Shown: positions 37,928 to 46,898, counted from the first letter of the stretch. The stretch is DNA of 64,000 nucleotides from Haloactinopolyspora alba (GCF_003014555.1 NZ_PYGE01000010.1:62001-126000), one strand, 5' to 3'. Notes: a model not told the origin generated them from the sequence alone. Program-made: numbers and translations.

Positions 37928-39589
37928 GTGACCGGAGTACGCGTACCGCGGCAGCTGCCGACCGAGCCCCCTGGGTGGACGGTGGCGGCTGACGTCGTCG
38001 TCGTCGGCAGCGGCATCGCGGGCCTCACCGCGGCACTGGAGGCGCGCAAGGCCGGCCGCGTCCTGCTGGTCACGAAGACCCGGCTGGCCGACAGCGCCAC
38101 CGCCTGGGCCCAGGGCGGCATCGCCGCGGCGCTCCACCCGGAGGACAGTCCGGAGCAGCACCTGCGCGACACGCTGGTCGCCGGCGTCGGGCTGTGCGAC
38201 GAGACGTCGGTGCGCACGCTCGTCACCGAAGGGCCGCGCCGGGTCCGCGAGCTGGCGGAACTCGGCACCGAGTTCGAGCTGGCCGACGACGGCTCCATCG
38301 CGCTCACCCGCGAGGGCGGGCACGGCCGTGACCGCATCGCGCACTCCGGCGGTGACGCCACCGGCAAGGAGATCTCCCGGGCGCTGCTCGAGGCGCTGCA
38401 CGCGGTTCGCGCGGACCCCGACATCGAGGTCTACGAGCATGCGCTGGTCACGGACGTGCTGACCGATGCGTCCGGGAGGGCGTGTGGCGTCGGGCTGCAC
38501 GTGCTCGGCCAGGGCCGCCGCGACGGTGTGGGCGCCGCCCTCGGGCGTGCGGTTGTGCTGGCGACCGGCGGGCTCGGCCAGGTGTACGCCTCCACGACGA
38601 ACCCGCCGGTCTCGACCGGTGACGGTGTCGCTCTCGCGCTGCGTGCCGGCGCCGAGGTCGCCGACCTGGAGTTCGTGCAGTTCCACCCCACGGTGATGTG
38701 GCTCGGCCGCTCGGCGAAGGGACAGCAGCCGCTGATCTCCGAAGCCGTCCGCGGTGAGGGCGCGGTGTTGCGCGACGTCGAGGGTCGGCGGTTCATGCTC
38801 GGCCGGCACGAGCTGGCCGAGCTCGCGCCGCGCGACGTCGTCGCCCGCGGCGTGGTGACCGCCATGGCCGAGACCGCCGCCGAGCACGTCTGGCTGGACG
38901 CCCGTCACCTCGGCGCGTCGTTCCTCGAGGAACGGTTCCCGACCATCGTGCGGCGCTGCCGCTCGTTCGACATCGACCCGGCGACGGAACTCGTCCCGGT
39001 GGCGCCGGCGCAGCACTACGCCAGCGGCGGCGTCCGCACCGATCTGCACGGTCGCACCTCGGTCCCGGGCCTGTACGCGTGCGGCGAAACGTCGTGCACG
39101 GGCGTCCACGGCGCGAACCGGCTGGCGTCGAACTCGTTGCTGGAAGGGCTGGTCTGGGGTCACCGCATCGCCGCTCACCTGACCGAGACGCTCGTCGACT
39201 CCAGGCCCGGTGACCCCGTGGATCGTGGCTGTGAGGCGCTGCTGGACGCCGAGACCCGGCCGTTCGTACAGTCCGCGATGACCGCAGGTGCCGGCGTACT
39301 GCGGTCGGAGTCGTCGTTGGTGACTCTCGCGGCTCGACTCGCCACCCTGGCCGACGGTGGCACGGCGGGCCGCACGCCGGAACCCGATTCGTGGGAGACG
39401 AGCAACCTGTACGCCGTGGCCGTTACGCTCAGTCGTCATGCCGCGATGCGTGAGGAGACGCGAGGCGGCCATTGGCGTGAGGACTTTCCGGAGCGCGACG
39501 ACGATCGCTGGCGCGGTCACATCGTCAGCGCCGTCGACACCGACGGCGTCCTGACGACGACATATGAGCCGATGAAGGAGCCATCATGA
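37928..39589 (+). CDS. nadB: L-aspartate oxidase
   Basis: FAD enzyme oxidising aspartate to iminoaspartate, the first step of de novo NAD synthesis. The 553 residues show the FAD dinucleotide motif VVVGSGIAGLTAAL (about 22-35), TAWAQGGIAAAL, the substrate-loop RTDLHGRTSVPGLYACGETSCTGVHGANRLASNSLLEGLVWG, and the HSGGDATGKEI segment shared with succinate dehydrogenase flavoproteins. GTG start chosen from the TAGGCT spacing; a longer in-frame extension would cross the repeat region. No nadA is adjacent. Overlaps nadC by ATGA. Confidence 0.95.
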   Translation: MTGVRVPRQLPTEPPGWTVAADVVVVGSGIAGLTAALEARKAGRVLLVTKTRLADSATAWAQGGIAAALHPEDSPEQHLRDTLVAGVGLCDETSVRTLVTEGPRRVRELAELGTEFELADDGSIALTREGGHGRDRIAHSGGDATGKEISRALLEALHAVRADPDIEVYEHALVTDVLTDASGRACGVGLHVLGQGRRDGVGAALGRAVVLATGGLGQVYASTTNPPVSTGDGVALALRAGAEVADLEFVQFHPTVMWLGRSAKGQQPLISEAVRGEGAVLRDVEGRRFMLGRHELAELAPRDVVARGVVTAMAETAAEHVWLDARHLGASFLEERFPTIVRRCRSFDIDPATELVPVAPAQHYASGGVRTDLHGRTSVPGLYACGETSCTGVHGANRLASNSLLEGLVWGHRIAAHLTETLVDSRPGDPVDRGCEALLDAETRPFVQSAMTAGAGVLRSESSLVTLAARLATLADGGTAGRTPEPDSWETSNLYAVAVTLSRHAAMREETRGGHWREDFPERDDDRWRGHIVSAVDTDGVLTTTYEPMKEPS

Positions 39590-40488
39590 GTTTGCCCGAG
39601 CCCGTCGCACTCGCGCTGCGCGAGGCGGGCCTCGATCCTCTGTACGTCGAAGATCTGATCCGGGCGACACTGGAAGAAGACCTCGGCGGTGGAGCCGACG
39701 TGACGACGGTGGCGACCGTGCCCGAGGAGCAGTGGGCCAGTGCCGTCCTCGAGGCGCGTCAGCCCGGCGTGATCGCGGGTGTTCCGGTGGTCGAGGCGGT
39801 GTTCGCCGCCGTCGGTGGCGCCGATGTCGAGCTCGAGAGGCACGTGGCCGATGGCGACGCCGTCGACGCCGGGGCGAAGGTCCTGACGGTCGGTGCCCGG
39901 AGCCGGGACGTGCTGCTCGCCGAGCGCACCGCGCTCAACCTGGCCGGCCGGCTGTCGGGGATCGCCACGGCGACCCGCGCGTGGGTCGAGGCGGCCGGCG
40001 ACGGCGCCGTCGTCCGCGACACCCGAAAGACGACACCGTTGATGCGGACCCTGGAGAAGTACGCGGTGCGGGTCGGCGGGGCCGCCAACCACCGCTCGAC
40101 GCTGTCCGAATCGGCGCTGATCAAGGACAACCACGTCGTCGCGGCGGGCGGCGTTGGCGCGGCGTATCGCGCGGTGCGCGAGGCGTACCCGGACGTCGAC
40201 GTCGAAGTCGAGGTGGACGACGTCGCCGGCGCCGTCGAAGCCGTCGAGGCGGGCGCCGAGCTCGTCCTGCTCGACAACTTCACGGTGGACGAGGTGACCG
40301 ACGCGGTGCAGGCGGTCGACGGCCGGGCGCGCCTCGAGGTCAGCGGCGGCCTGACGCTGGACGCGGCAGGCGCCTACGCGGCGACCGGTGTCGACTACCT
40401 GTCGACGGGCGCGCTGACGCACTCGGTGCAGGCGCTCGACCTCGGTCTCGAGATCGTGGGTGTGGACGCGGGCGCCGCAGGCTCGTGA
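39586..40488 (+). CDS. nadC: nicotinate-nucleotide pyrophosphorylase (carboxylating)
   Basis: Quinolinate phosphoribosyltransferase, converting quinolinate and PRPP to nicotinate mononucleotide. The 300 residues have the EDLGGGADVTT start, ERTALNLAGRLSGIATATR, RDTRKTTPLMRTLEKYAVRVGGAANHR (substrate-binding Arg and Lys), IKDNHV and the C-terminal EVSGGLTLDAAGAYAATGVDYLSTGALTHS phosphate-binding region. ATG overlaps the nadB stop; its own TGA overlaps a GTG in frame with coaX, so nadB-nadC-coaX form one operon. Confidence 0.97.
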   Translation: MSLPEPVALALREAGLDPLYVEDLIRATLEEDLGGGADVTTVATVPEEQWASAVLEARQPGVIAGVPVVEAVFAAVGGADVELERHVADGDAVDAGAKVLTVGARSRDVLLAERTALNLAGRLSGIATATRAWVEAAGDGAVVRDTRKTTPLMRTLEKYAVRVGGAANHRSTLSESALIKDNHVVAAGGVGAAYRAVREAYPDVDVEVEVDDVAGAVEAVEAGAELVLLDNFTVDEVTDAVQAVDGRARLEVSGGLTLDAAGAYAATGVDYLSTGALTHSVQALDLGLEIVGVDAGAAGS

Positions 40489-40493
40489 CCGAC

Positions 40494-41282
40494 ATGCTGC
40501 TGGCGATCGACGTCGGGAACACCGAGACCGTCATCGGGCTGCTCGACGGTACGGACGTCGTCCGGCACTGGCGGGTGGCCACGGACGCGCGGCAGACGGC
40601 CGACGAGATCATGGTGCTGCTGCGCGGGTTGTTCTCCGGCGGGCACGACGACGAGGTCGGCGGCGTCGCCGTCTGCTCGACGGTGCCCGCCATGCAACGT
40701 GAGATGCGGCGGCTGGTGCAGCGCTACTACGAGGACGTGCCGTCGCTGCTGGTCGAGCCCGGGGTGCGGACCGGCGTGCCGGTACTCATGGACAACCCAC
40801 GCGAGGTCGGCAGCGATCGCATCGCCAACTCGCTCGCGGCGGCGCACCTGTACGGCGGAGGGCCGTGCATCGTGGCGGACTTCGGCACGGCGACGACCTT
40901 CGACGTCGTGTCGGCGCGGGGCGAGTACATCGGCGGGGCCATCGCACCGGGCATCGAGGTCTCCCTGGACGCGCTGGGCAAAGCCGGTGCCCAGCTGCGA
41001 CGGGTCGAGCTCGTGCGGCCCCGCTCGGTGATCGCGAAGAACACGGTCGAGGCTCTGCAGTCCGGGGCGCTGTACGGCTTCAGCAGCCAGGTCGACGGCA
41101 TCGTCACCCGGATGGCCGACGAGCTCGGCGTCGGCCTGGACGACGTGACGGTGATCGCGACCGGAGGCCTTGCGCCGCTGGTGCTGGACGAGTCGCGGAC
41201 CATCGACCGGCACGAGCCCTGGCTGACACTGACGGGCCTGCGGCTCGTGTTCGACCGCAACCACCCCCGTTCGGGGGAATGA
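40494..41282 (+). CDS. coaX: type III pantothenate kinase
   Basis: Phosphorylates pantothenate, the first committed step of CoA synthesis, placing it logically after panC. The 262 residues belong to the ASKHA fold: LLAIDVGNTETVIGLLDG (phosphate 1 motif), DNPREVGSDRIAN, VADFGTATTFDVVSARGEYIGGAIAPGI (phosphate 2 and catalytic Asp), and VIATGGLAPLV (adenosine motif). ATG chosen; a GTG at 40485 overlapping the nadC stop is equally possible. The stop codon lies inside the 44-bp palindrome shared with the convergent sigma gene. Confidence 0.95.
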   Translation: MLLAIDVGNTETVIGLLDGTDVVRHWRVATDARQTADEIMVLLRGLFSGGHDDEVGGVAVCSTVPAMQREMRRLVQRYYEDVPSLLVEPGVRTGVPVLMDNPREVGSDRIANSLAAAHLYGGGPCIVADFGTATTFDVVSARGEYIGGAIAPGIEVSLDALGKAGAQLRRVELVRPRSVIAKNTVEALQSGALYGFSSQVDGIVTRMADELGVGLDDVTVIATGGLAPLVLDESRTIDRHEPWLTLTGLRLVFDRNHPRSGE

Positions 41283-41321
41283 TCACGTCCGGCATGGAAT
41301 TCCATGCGGAACGTGATCATT
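41278..41321. repeat. 44-bp near-perfect palindrome, variant of the dispersed repeat
   Basis: The outer 11 bases (AATGATCACGT) and the central CATGGAATTCCATG are perfectly palindromic; 40 of 44 positions match the reverse complement. Its left half is the same as copies 1-3, but the right half is its own mirror image instead of the TCACCACCCC block. It contains the TGA of coaX (41280-41282) and, on the other strand, the TGA of the ECF41 gene (41317-41319). A bidirectional terminator is the obvious function. Confidence 0.8.
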
Positions 41322-42234
41322 TACCCGCGGCCGGGCCGGAAAGGTGGGTGTTGATGTCGCCCACTGGTCCGAGGTGTTGGAGTTTGTCGGGGTTGATGAC
41401 GTTGTGCAGGGAACGGATCCGGCCGTCGACGATCACCATGGACATGACGCCCAGAACGCCGTCTCCGGCCGACGTGATCAGTCCCGGCTGCCCGTTGACG
41501 TGCGCCGTCGACAGCTCGAGGTTCGCCCGTGCCGCCTGCCGCGCGAGGCCGGCCACGAACCTGGCCACCTGAAGCGCACCGCTGACCGGGTGTCGCACGG
41601 CCGGAGCCCGGCCGCCGCCGTCGCCGTGGAACACGACGTCCTCGGCCAGCAGCGCTTTCAACGCCTCGACGTCGCCGGAGCCGCAGGCGGCGACGAATTC
41701 GCCGGCCAACCGGTCGCGCTGTTCGCGGGACGGGTCGAAACGCGGGCGGCGCCGGTCCAGGTGCTGCTGTGCGCGCGCCATCGACTGCCGGCACATCGGC
41801 TCGGTGCGGTCCACGATCGCTGCGATCTCGGCGTATCCGTACTCGAAGACCTCGCGGAGCAGAAAGACGGCGCGTTCGACCGGCGAGAGCGTCTCGAGCA
41901 CCACGAGCAGCGCCGTCGACAGCGTGTCGGTCCTCTCGGCGCGTTCGGCCGGCTCGTCGCCGCTGGTCAGCCAGGGTTCTGGCAGCCATGAGCCGATGTA
42001 GGCCTCACGCCGGCGCCGGGCAGAGCGCAGCGCGTCGATGGCCAGTCGCGTCGTGACGGTCGTCGCGTATGCCTCGGCGTTGTCGGGGTCGGTGCCGTCG
42101 GCGGCGGCGCGGTGCATCCGCAGGAACGCTTCCTGGACGACGTCCTCCGCCTCGGTCACGCTGCCGAGCATCCGGTAGGCGATGGAGAACATCAGGGGCC
42201 GCAGTTCGTCGTGGACCGCCGCGAGCTCCGCCAT
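41317..42234 (-). CDS. ECF41-family sigma factor with C-terminal SnoaL-like domain
   Basis: A 305-residue sigma factor (SigJ-like). Sigma2 (LRPLMFSIAYRMLGSVTEAEDVVQEAFLR) and sigma4 (LSPVERAVFLLREVFEYGYAEIAAIVDRTEPMCRQSMARAQQHL) are followed by a SnoaL/NTF2-like domain of about 120 residues. The linker WLPEP and the C-terminal NPDKL are ECF41 signatures; the C-terminal domain replaces a separate anti-sigma factor. ATG at 42234 chosen; a TTG 12 bases upstream is in frame. The divergent epimerase gene carries a matching promoter and is the expected target. Confidence 0.93.
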   Translation of the reverse strand: MAELAAVHDELRPLMFSIAYRMLGSVTEAEDVVQEAFLRMHRAAADGTDPDNAEAYATTVTTRLAIDALRSARRRREAYIGSWLPEPWLTSGDEPAERAERTDTLSTALLVVLETLSPVERAVFLLREVFEYGYAEIAAIVDRTEPMCRQSMARAQQHLDRRRPRFDPSREQRDRLAGEFVAACGSGDVEALKALLAEDVVFHGDGGGRAPAVRHPVSGALQVARFVAGLARQAARANLELSTAHVNGQPGLITSAGDGVLGVMSMVIVDGRIRSLHNVINPDKLQHLGPVGDINTHLSGPAAGK

Positions 42235-42268
42235 GCTCCGATCCAACCACGTGCAGTTCGGCCGAAGG

Positions 42269-42295
42269 TGTCACACGACGCGACTCCGTCTCGTC
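42269..42295 (+). promoter_or_regulatory. ECF41-type promoter for the epimerase gene
   Basis: TGTCACA (42269-42275), 16 bases, then CGTC (42292-42295). As I recall it, the published ECF41 target promoter is TGTCACA around -35 and CGTC around -10, so this is close to an exact match. The predicted transcript starts about 20 bases before the epimerase ATG and includes its AGGGAG ribosome-binding site. Confidence 0.75.
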
Positions 42296-42323
42296 GAACG
42301 GGCCGGACGAAGGGAGCACCACC

Positions 42324-43262
42324 ATGCGAATATTCCTGGCCGGAGCCACCGGCGCGATCGGGACGCGCCTGGTCCCGATGCTGATCGAGGCGGGACACGA
42401 GGTGGTCGGCACGACCCGAACCGAACGCAACACCACGAGGTTGCGCGAGGCCGGCGCGGAGCCGGTCGTGCTGGACGCACTGGACGGCGACGCCGTAGGC
42501 ACAGCGGTGGACGCCGCGCAGCCCGACGTCGTCGTGCATCAGCTCACCGCGATCGGCGCGACGGACTTCAAGCACCTCGACACCGCATTCGCCGGCACGA
42601 ACCGGCTGCGCACACAGGGCCTGGATCACCTGCTCGCGGCTGCCCGGGCGGCCGGTGCGAGCAGGTTCGTCGCACAGAGCTTCGTCGGCTGGCCGAACGA
42701 GCGCAGTGGCGGCCCGGTCAAGACGGAGGACGATCCGTTGAGCACCGACCCCGCCGGCGAGTCGGCGGAGACGCTTCGTGCGATCAAGTACGTCGACCAT
42801 ACGACCACGAGCACGCCCGGGGTCGACGGGCTCGCGCTGCGGTACGGGTTCTTCTACGGTCCCGGCACCAGCATCGATCGAGACGGCGAGCTGACCGGCA
42901 TGATCCGGAAACGCCGGCTGCCGATCGTCGGTGGTGGTACGGCGATCTGGTCCATGATCCACATCGACGACGCGGCGCGGGCGACGCTCCAGGCGATCGA
43001 GAACGGCCGTCCTGGTGTGTACAACATCGTCGACGACGACCCCGCTCCGGTGCGTGACGTGCTGACGGTGCTCGCCGACGCCGCCGGCGCCAAACGGCCG
43101 ATGCGGGTCCCGAGATGGCTCGCCCGCTCGATGATCGGCCGGTTCGGTGAGGCGGCGATGGTCGAGCTGCGTGGTTCGTCGAACGCGAAGGCGAAGCGCG
43201 AGTTCGGGTGGGAGCCGGAGCACCGCAGCTGGCGCGACGGGTTCCACACGGTGCTGTCCTGA
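42324..43262 (+). CDS. NAD-dependent epimerase/dehydratase family protein (ECF41 partner)
   Basis: A 312-residue extended short-chain dehydrogenase. The Rossmann motif FLAGATGAIGTRLVPMLIEAGHEV opens the protein; the middle has DVVVHQLTAIGA, a FVAQSFVGWPNE strand and a RYGFFYGPGT region typical of atypical SDRs, with no clear YxxxK. Genes of this COE class (carboxymuconolactone decarboxylase, oxidoreductase, epimerase) are the known partners of ECF41 sigma factors. Substrate unknown. AGGGAG ribosome-binding site 8 bases before the ATG. Confidence 0.9.
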   Translation: MRIFLAGATGAIGTRLVPMLIEAGHEVVGTTRTERNTTRLREAGAEPVVLDALDGDAVGTAVDAAQPDVVVHQLTAIGATDFKHLDTAFAGTNRLRTQGLDHLLAAARAAGASRFVAQSFVGWPNERSGGPVKTEDDPLSTDPAGESAETLRAIKYVDHTTTSTPGVDGLALRYGFFYGPGTSIDRDGELTGMIRKRRLPIVGGGTAIWSMIHIDDAARATLQAIENGRPGVYNIVDDDPAPVRDVLTVLADAAGAKRPMRVPRWLARSMIGRFGEAAMVELRGSSNAKAKREFGWEPEHRSWRDGFHTVLS

Positions 43263-43343
43263 CCTCGCCGCGGCGGTGGCTATGCTGCGCGAGGCACGGC
43301 GGACGGCCCGTGTGGCGAGGTCAAGGGCAGTAACGGAGTGGGG

Positions 43344-44336
43344 ATGCCGCCAGCACCGTACGACGAATGGTTCGGCCCGGACGCGTTCGACGCGACCTAC
43401 GGGTACGACGAGGAGCAGCTGCGGCTGGCCGGGTTCCCCGCGGAACCGAACGGCTTCGTCGACTTCTGGACCGGACTGTACGCACGGGCGTTGCGGGTGG
43501 ATCCGGAGCCGTCGCTGCGACGGGTGGACGGTCCGCCGGGTGTCGACCTGTTCGAGCTGGAGTTCACGTCGCTCGACGGTGTCCGGCTCGGCGGGTGGTT
43601 CGCGTCGCCGTCGGACGGGCGGGTGAACGGCGCCGTCGTGGTCGGGCACGGCTACGGTGGCCGGGACGCGCCCGACCTCGGCCTGGTGCCCGACGGTGCG
43701 GCGGCGGTGTTCCCGGTGGCTCGCGGGCTGCCCACGCGCAGTCTGCTGGACGGTGTCCCGTCCGTCGGAGTCGAGCACGTGCTGCACGGCATCGATGCGG
43801 TCGAGACCTACATCCACGGCGGGTGCGTCGCGGACGTGTGGTGCGCGGCGTCGGTGTTGTCCGCGGTGCTGCCCGCGCCGCCGCCGTGGCTGGGCTACGT
43901 CGGCGGGAGCTTCGGCGGGGGCATCGGGGCGCTGGCACTGCCGTGGGACGCGCGTTTCGACGCCGGCGTGCTGTACGTTCCCAGCTTCGGCAATCACGAC
44001 CTGCGGCTGACGATGCCGTGCACGGGCAGCGGCGAGGCCGTGCGCCGCCACGTGGCCGAGCACCCGGAAGCACTGGACGTGCTGCGCTACTTCGATGCCG
44101 CCACCGCCGCGGCGCGGCTGCGCATCCCGATGCTGACCGTCCCGGCGCTCTGGGACCCCGCAGTGCCGCCTCCGGGCCAGTTCGCCGTGCGCAACGCGAT
44201 GGCCGGGCCGGCGGAACTGGTGACCGTCAGCGCCGCGCACGTGGATTTTCCGGGCGCCGACGCCGAGTACGAGCGGATGGCCGCGGCCGCGCGAGAGTTC
44301 CTGCAGCGACGCACGGCACCGCTGCTGAAGGCCTGA
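43344..44336 (+). CDS. alpha/beta-hydrolase, acetylxylan-esterase-like
   Basis: A 330-residue alpha/beta-hydrolase of the AXE1/cephalosporin-C deacetylase type. The nucleophile elbow is YVGGSFGGGIG, the acid is probably the Asp in ALWDPAVPP and the base the His in SAAHVDFPGAD near the C-terminus. The start DEWFGPDAFDATYGYDEEQL and ELEFTSLDGVRLGGWFASP also match. No signal peptide, so likely cytoplasmic. Natural ester substrate unknown. ATG at 43344 has GGAG 5 bases upstream; a GTG 6 bases earlier is an alternative. Confidence 0.85.
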   Translation: MPPAPYDEWFGPDAFDATYGYDEEQLRLAGFPAEPNGFVDFWTGLYARALRVDPEPSLRRVDGPPGVDLFELEFTSLDGVRLGGWFASPSDGRVNGAVVVGHGYGGRDAPDLGLVPDGAAAVFPVARGLPTRSLLDGVPSVGVEHVLHGIDAVETYIHGGCVADVWCAASVLSAVLPAPPPWLGYVGGSFGGGIGALALPWDARFDAGVLYVPSFGNHDLRLTMPCTGSGEAVRRHVAEHPEALDVLRYFDAATAAARLRIPMLTVPALWDPAVPPPGQFAVRNAMAGPAELVTVSAAHVDFPGADAEYERMAAAAREFLQRRTAPLLKA

Positions 44337-44355
44337 CCGCGCCCAGGGTCGCCTC

Positions 44356-44703
44356 CTAGCGGCCGGTTTCCCGTTCGTGGAGCGTCGGGCTGTGCTCGAC
44401 GAACGACCAGCCGGCCTCTTCGACCGCCCGGTGAGCGGCGGCGCTCACCGCGGCGAACGACACCTCGAAACCGGCCCGGCGGCCCCGCATGGACAGTTCG
44501 CGCAGGAACCCGACGCCGGCCTCGCCGAGCTGCGTGACGTGCTGCATGTTGACGACGACGTGGTCGAGCGCGTTGAGCTGCTCGAGTTTCGCCACCTCGT
44601 CCACGGCGGCGTGCAACCGGTCGGTCGCTTCGTCATTCAGATCACCGGACAGGAAAACGACGATCTCGCGTGCGCCTCGATCCACAACCTCGACACCGCT
44701 CAT
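44356..44703 (-). CDS. STAS-domain protein, anti-sigma factor antagonist-like
   Basis: A 115-residue single STAS domain related to SpoIIAA/RsbV. The phosphorylatable residue position aligns in the VTQLGEAGVGFLREL stretch (usual DSSGLGVL), but the expected Ser is not obvious, so it may be a binding-only or atypical antagonist. The N-terminal VVDRGAREIVVFLSGDLNDEATDRL matches the family. GGAGG ribosome-binding site 7-8 bases before the ATG. No partner kinase or sigma factor is adjacent on this strand; it is divergent from lysS. Confidence 0.82.
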   Translation of the reverse strand: MSGVEVVDRGAREIVVFLSGDLNDEATDRLHAAVDEVAKLEQLNALDHVVVNMQHVTQLGEAGVGFLRELSMRGRRAGFEVSFAAVSAAAHRAVEEAGWSFVEHSPTLHERETGR

Positions 44704-44801
44704 CGTGTGTCACCTCCTGCTGCCACAGTGGCACCGGCGGATCACCTCGGCAACACCGACGTGGGCCCCGCCCCGGGCCGAAGTTCGCCGGCGTTCACCT
44801 T

Positions 44802-44807
44802 TAGGCT
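44802..44807 (+). promoter_or_regulatory. -10 box of a probable leaderless lysS promoter
   Basis: TAGGCT ends 8 bases before the lysS ATG, with no ribosome-binding site between. Confidence 0.5.
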
Positions 44808-44815
44808 TGGACGTC

Positions 44816-46312
44816 ATGAGCGATCAGCACAGCACAACGCCCGACGACCTTCCCGAGCAGCTGCGGGTTCGTCGGGAAAAGCGTGCTGAGCTGCTCGACA
44901 AAGGAAAGGCTCCGTACCGTCTCGGGTTCGAGCGCTCGCACACACTCGCGGCGTTGCGAGAGCAGTATCCCGGGCTGGAAGCCGGCACCGAGACGGGTGA
45001 TCATGTTTCGGTCGCCGGGCGGGTGATCTTCCTCCGGAACACGGGAAAACTGTGCTTTGCCCGGATCCGTGAGGGTGACGGCACCGAACTTCAGGTCATG
45101 CTTTCGGAGGCCCGCGTCGGCACGGACAGTCTGAGCGAGTGGAAGCACCTGGTCGACATTGGTGATCACGTCGGCGTAGAGGGCGAGGTCATCGTCAGCA
45201 AACGCGGTGAACTCTCGGTCATGAGTGACCGGTGGACGATGGTTTCGAAGGCGTTGCGCCCGCTGCCGGTCGCACACAAGGAGCTCAACGAGGAAACCCG
45301 GGTCCGGCAGCGTTACGTCGATCTCATCGTGAATCCGGACGCGCGCGACATGGTCCGCAGCCGCGCGGCGATCACCCGGTCGCTGCGTGAAACCCTGCAC
45401 CGGCACAGCTATGTCGAAGTCGAGACCCCGGTGCTGCAGTTGGTCCACGGCGGCGCGGCCGCACGGCCTTTCGAAACACACGTGAATGCGTTCGATTTGC
45501 CGGTGACGTTGCGGATCGCTTTGGAGCTGTACCTGAAGCGCGCGGTCGTCGGCGGCGTCGAGCGCGCGTACGAGATCGGGCGCATCTTCCGCAACGAGGG
45601 GATCGACTCGTCCCACAACGCCGAGTTCACCATGCTCGAGGCCTACGAGGCCTACGCGGACTACGACGCGATGGCCGATCTCATGTGCGCGCTCGTGCGT
45701 GATGCCGCACGTGCGGTGCAGCGGAGCACCGTGCCGGACGGCCGCGGCGGCGAGATCGACCTGGAGGCGCCGTGGCGGACGGTGACGATCCACGGCGCGG
45801 TCGCCGAGGCGGTCGGCGAGGAGGTCACCGTCGACACGCCGGTCGAGCGGCTGCGTGCGCTGGCCGACAAGTACGAGGTGGCCGTGCAGCCGGACTGGGG
45901 ACCCGGTGAGGTCGTGCTCGAGCTCTTCGAGAAGCTGGTCGAACACACGCTGATCACGCCGACGTTCGTGCGTGACTACCCGGCGTCGGTGCGGCCGCTC
46001 GCCCGTCCGCACCGGGACGAGCCGCGGCTGGTGGAGGCGTGGGATCTCGTCGTCGCCGGGGTCGAGCTCGGCGTCGCGTACAGCGAGCTCGTCGACCCGG
46101 TGGTCCAGCGCGAGCGGCTGACCGAGCAGTCGCTGCTCGCCGCGGCCGGCGACCCGGACGCGATGCAGATGGACGAGGACTTCCTGCGGGCCCTCGAGTA
46201 CGGAGCGCCGCCGATGGGCGGACTCGGCCTGGGTGTCGACCGGCTCGTGATGTTGCTGTCGGGCGCCGGAATTCGCGAGACGATCTTGTTCCCTCTGGTG
46301 AAGCCGGAATGA
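44816..46312 (+). CDS. lysS: class II lysyl-tRNA synthetase
   Basis: Charges tRNA-Lys with lysine. The 498 residues have an N-terminal OB-fold anticodon-binding domain (GDHVSVAGRVIFLRNTGKLCFARIREGDGTELQVML) and the class II catalytic core: motif 1 around FVEVETP-like YVEVETPVLQ, motif 2 YEIGRIFRNEGIDSSHNAEFTMLEAYEAYADY, motif 3 PPMGGLGLGVDRLVMLLSG. Start at MSDQHSTTPDDLPEQLRVRREKRAEL, supported by the -10 spacing. Its stop overlaps the start of the ArgA-like gene. Confidence 0.97.
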   Translation: MSDQHSTTPDDLPEQLRVRREKRAELLDKGKAPYRLGFERSHTLAALREQYPGLEAGTETGDHVSVAGRVIFLRNTGKLCFARIREGDGTELQVMLSEARVGTDSLSEWKHLVDIGDHVGVEGEVIVSKRGELSVMSDRWTMVSKALRPLPVAHKELNEETRVRQRYVDLIVNPDARDMVRSRAAITRSLRETLHRHSYVEVETPVLQLVHGGAAARPFETHVNAFDLPVTLRIALELYLKRAVVGGVERAYEIGRIFRNEGIDSSHNAEFTMLEAYEAYADYDAMADLMCALVRDAARAVQRSTVPDGRGGEIDLEAPWRTVTIHGAVAEAVGEEVTVDTPVERLRALADKYEVAVQPDWGPGEVVLELFEKLVEHTLITPTFVRDYPASVRPLARPHRDEPRLVEAWDLVVAGVELGVAYSELVDPVVQRERLTEQSLLAAAGDPDAMQMDEDFLRALEYGAPPMGGLGLGVDRLVMLLSGAGIRETILFPLVKPE

Positions 46313-46887
46313 CCGACGGGACCGGGAACGGACAGGATGCTCCCTCGGTCGATCGCCGGTTTCGCGTCCGGCCCGCACGTACCTCAGATGTACGCGCGAT
46401 CCGTCGCCTTCTGGACGGTTATGCCGCAAAGCGGATCCTTCTGTCGAAGGAGACCGTCACGCTGTACGAGGACGTCCAGGAGTTCTGGGTGGCCGAAGCC
46501 GTTGACGAGTCCACTGTCATCGGCTGCGGTGCGCTGCATGTCATGTGGGAAGATCTTGCCGAGGTGCGTACCCTCGCCACCGCTCCGGAATGGCACGGTC
46601 AAGGCGTGGGGCACGCACTGCTGACTCGATTGCTCGAAGTCGCCACCGAACTGGGTGTGAGCCGAGTGTTCTGCCTCACGTTCGAGGTCGACTTCTTCGC
46701 TCGGCACGGATTCGAGCGGGCCACCGGATCACCGGTCGGTGAAGAGGTCTACACTCAGTTGTTGCGCTCCGCTGACGAAGGCGTGGCCGAGTTCCTCGAC
46801 CTCGACCGGGTGAAACCCAATACTCTGGGCAACGTCCGTATGCTCAGGCGTTTGGGTTCTGCCGGGCCGAATCCGCTGCCGGTTTGA
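46309..46887 (+). CDS. ArgA-like amino-acid N-acetyltransferase (GNAT)
   Basis: A 192-residue GNAT protein most like the short NAGS enzymes of actinobacteria (M. tuberculosis Rv2747 type), which acetylate glutamate for arginine synthesis. FRVRPARTSDVRAIRRLLDGYAAKRILLSKE is the characteristic opening; WHGQGVGHALLTRLLEVATELGVSRVFCLTFEVDFFARHGFE carries the acetyl-CoA loop and the fold end. After about residue 140 there is a short extra tail. ATG overlaps the lysS stop, so it is translationally coupled to lysS. Confidence 0.85.
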   Translation: MTDGTGNGQDAPSVDRRFRVRPARTSDVRAIRRLLDGYAAKRILLSKETVTLYEDVQEFWVAEAVDESTVIGCGALHVMWEDLAEVRTLATAPEWHGQGVGHALLTRLLEVATELGVSRVFCLTFEVDFFARHGFERATGSPVGEEVYTQLLRSADEGVAEFLDLDRVKPNTLGNVRMLRRLGSAGPNPLPV

Positions 46888-46898
46888 CCGGTGCAGAA

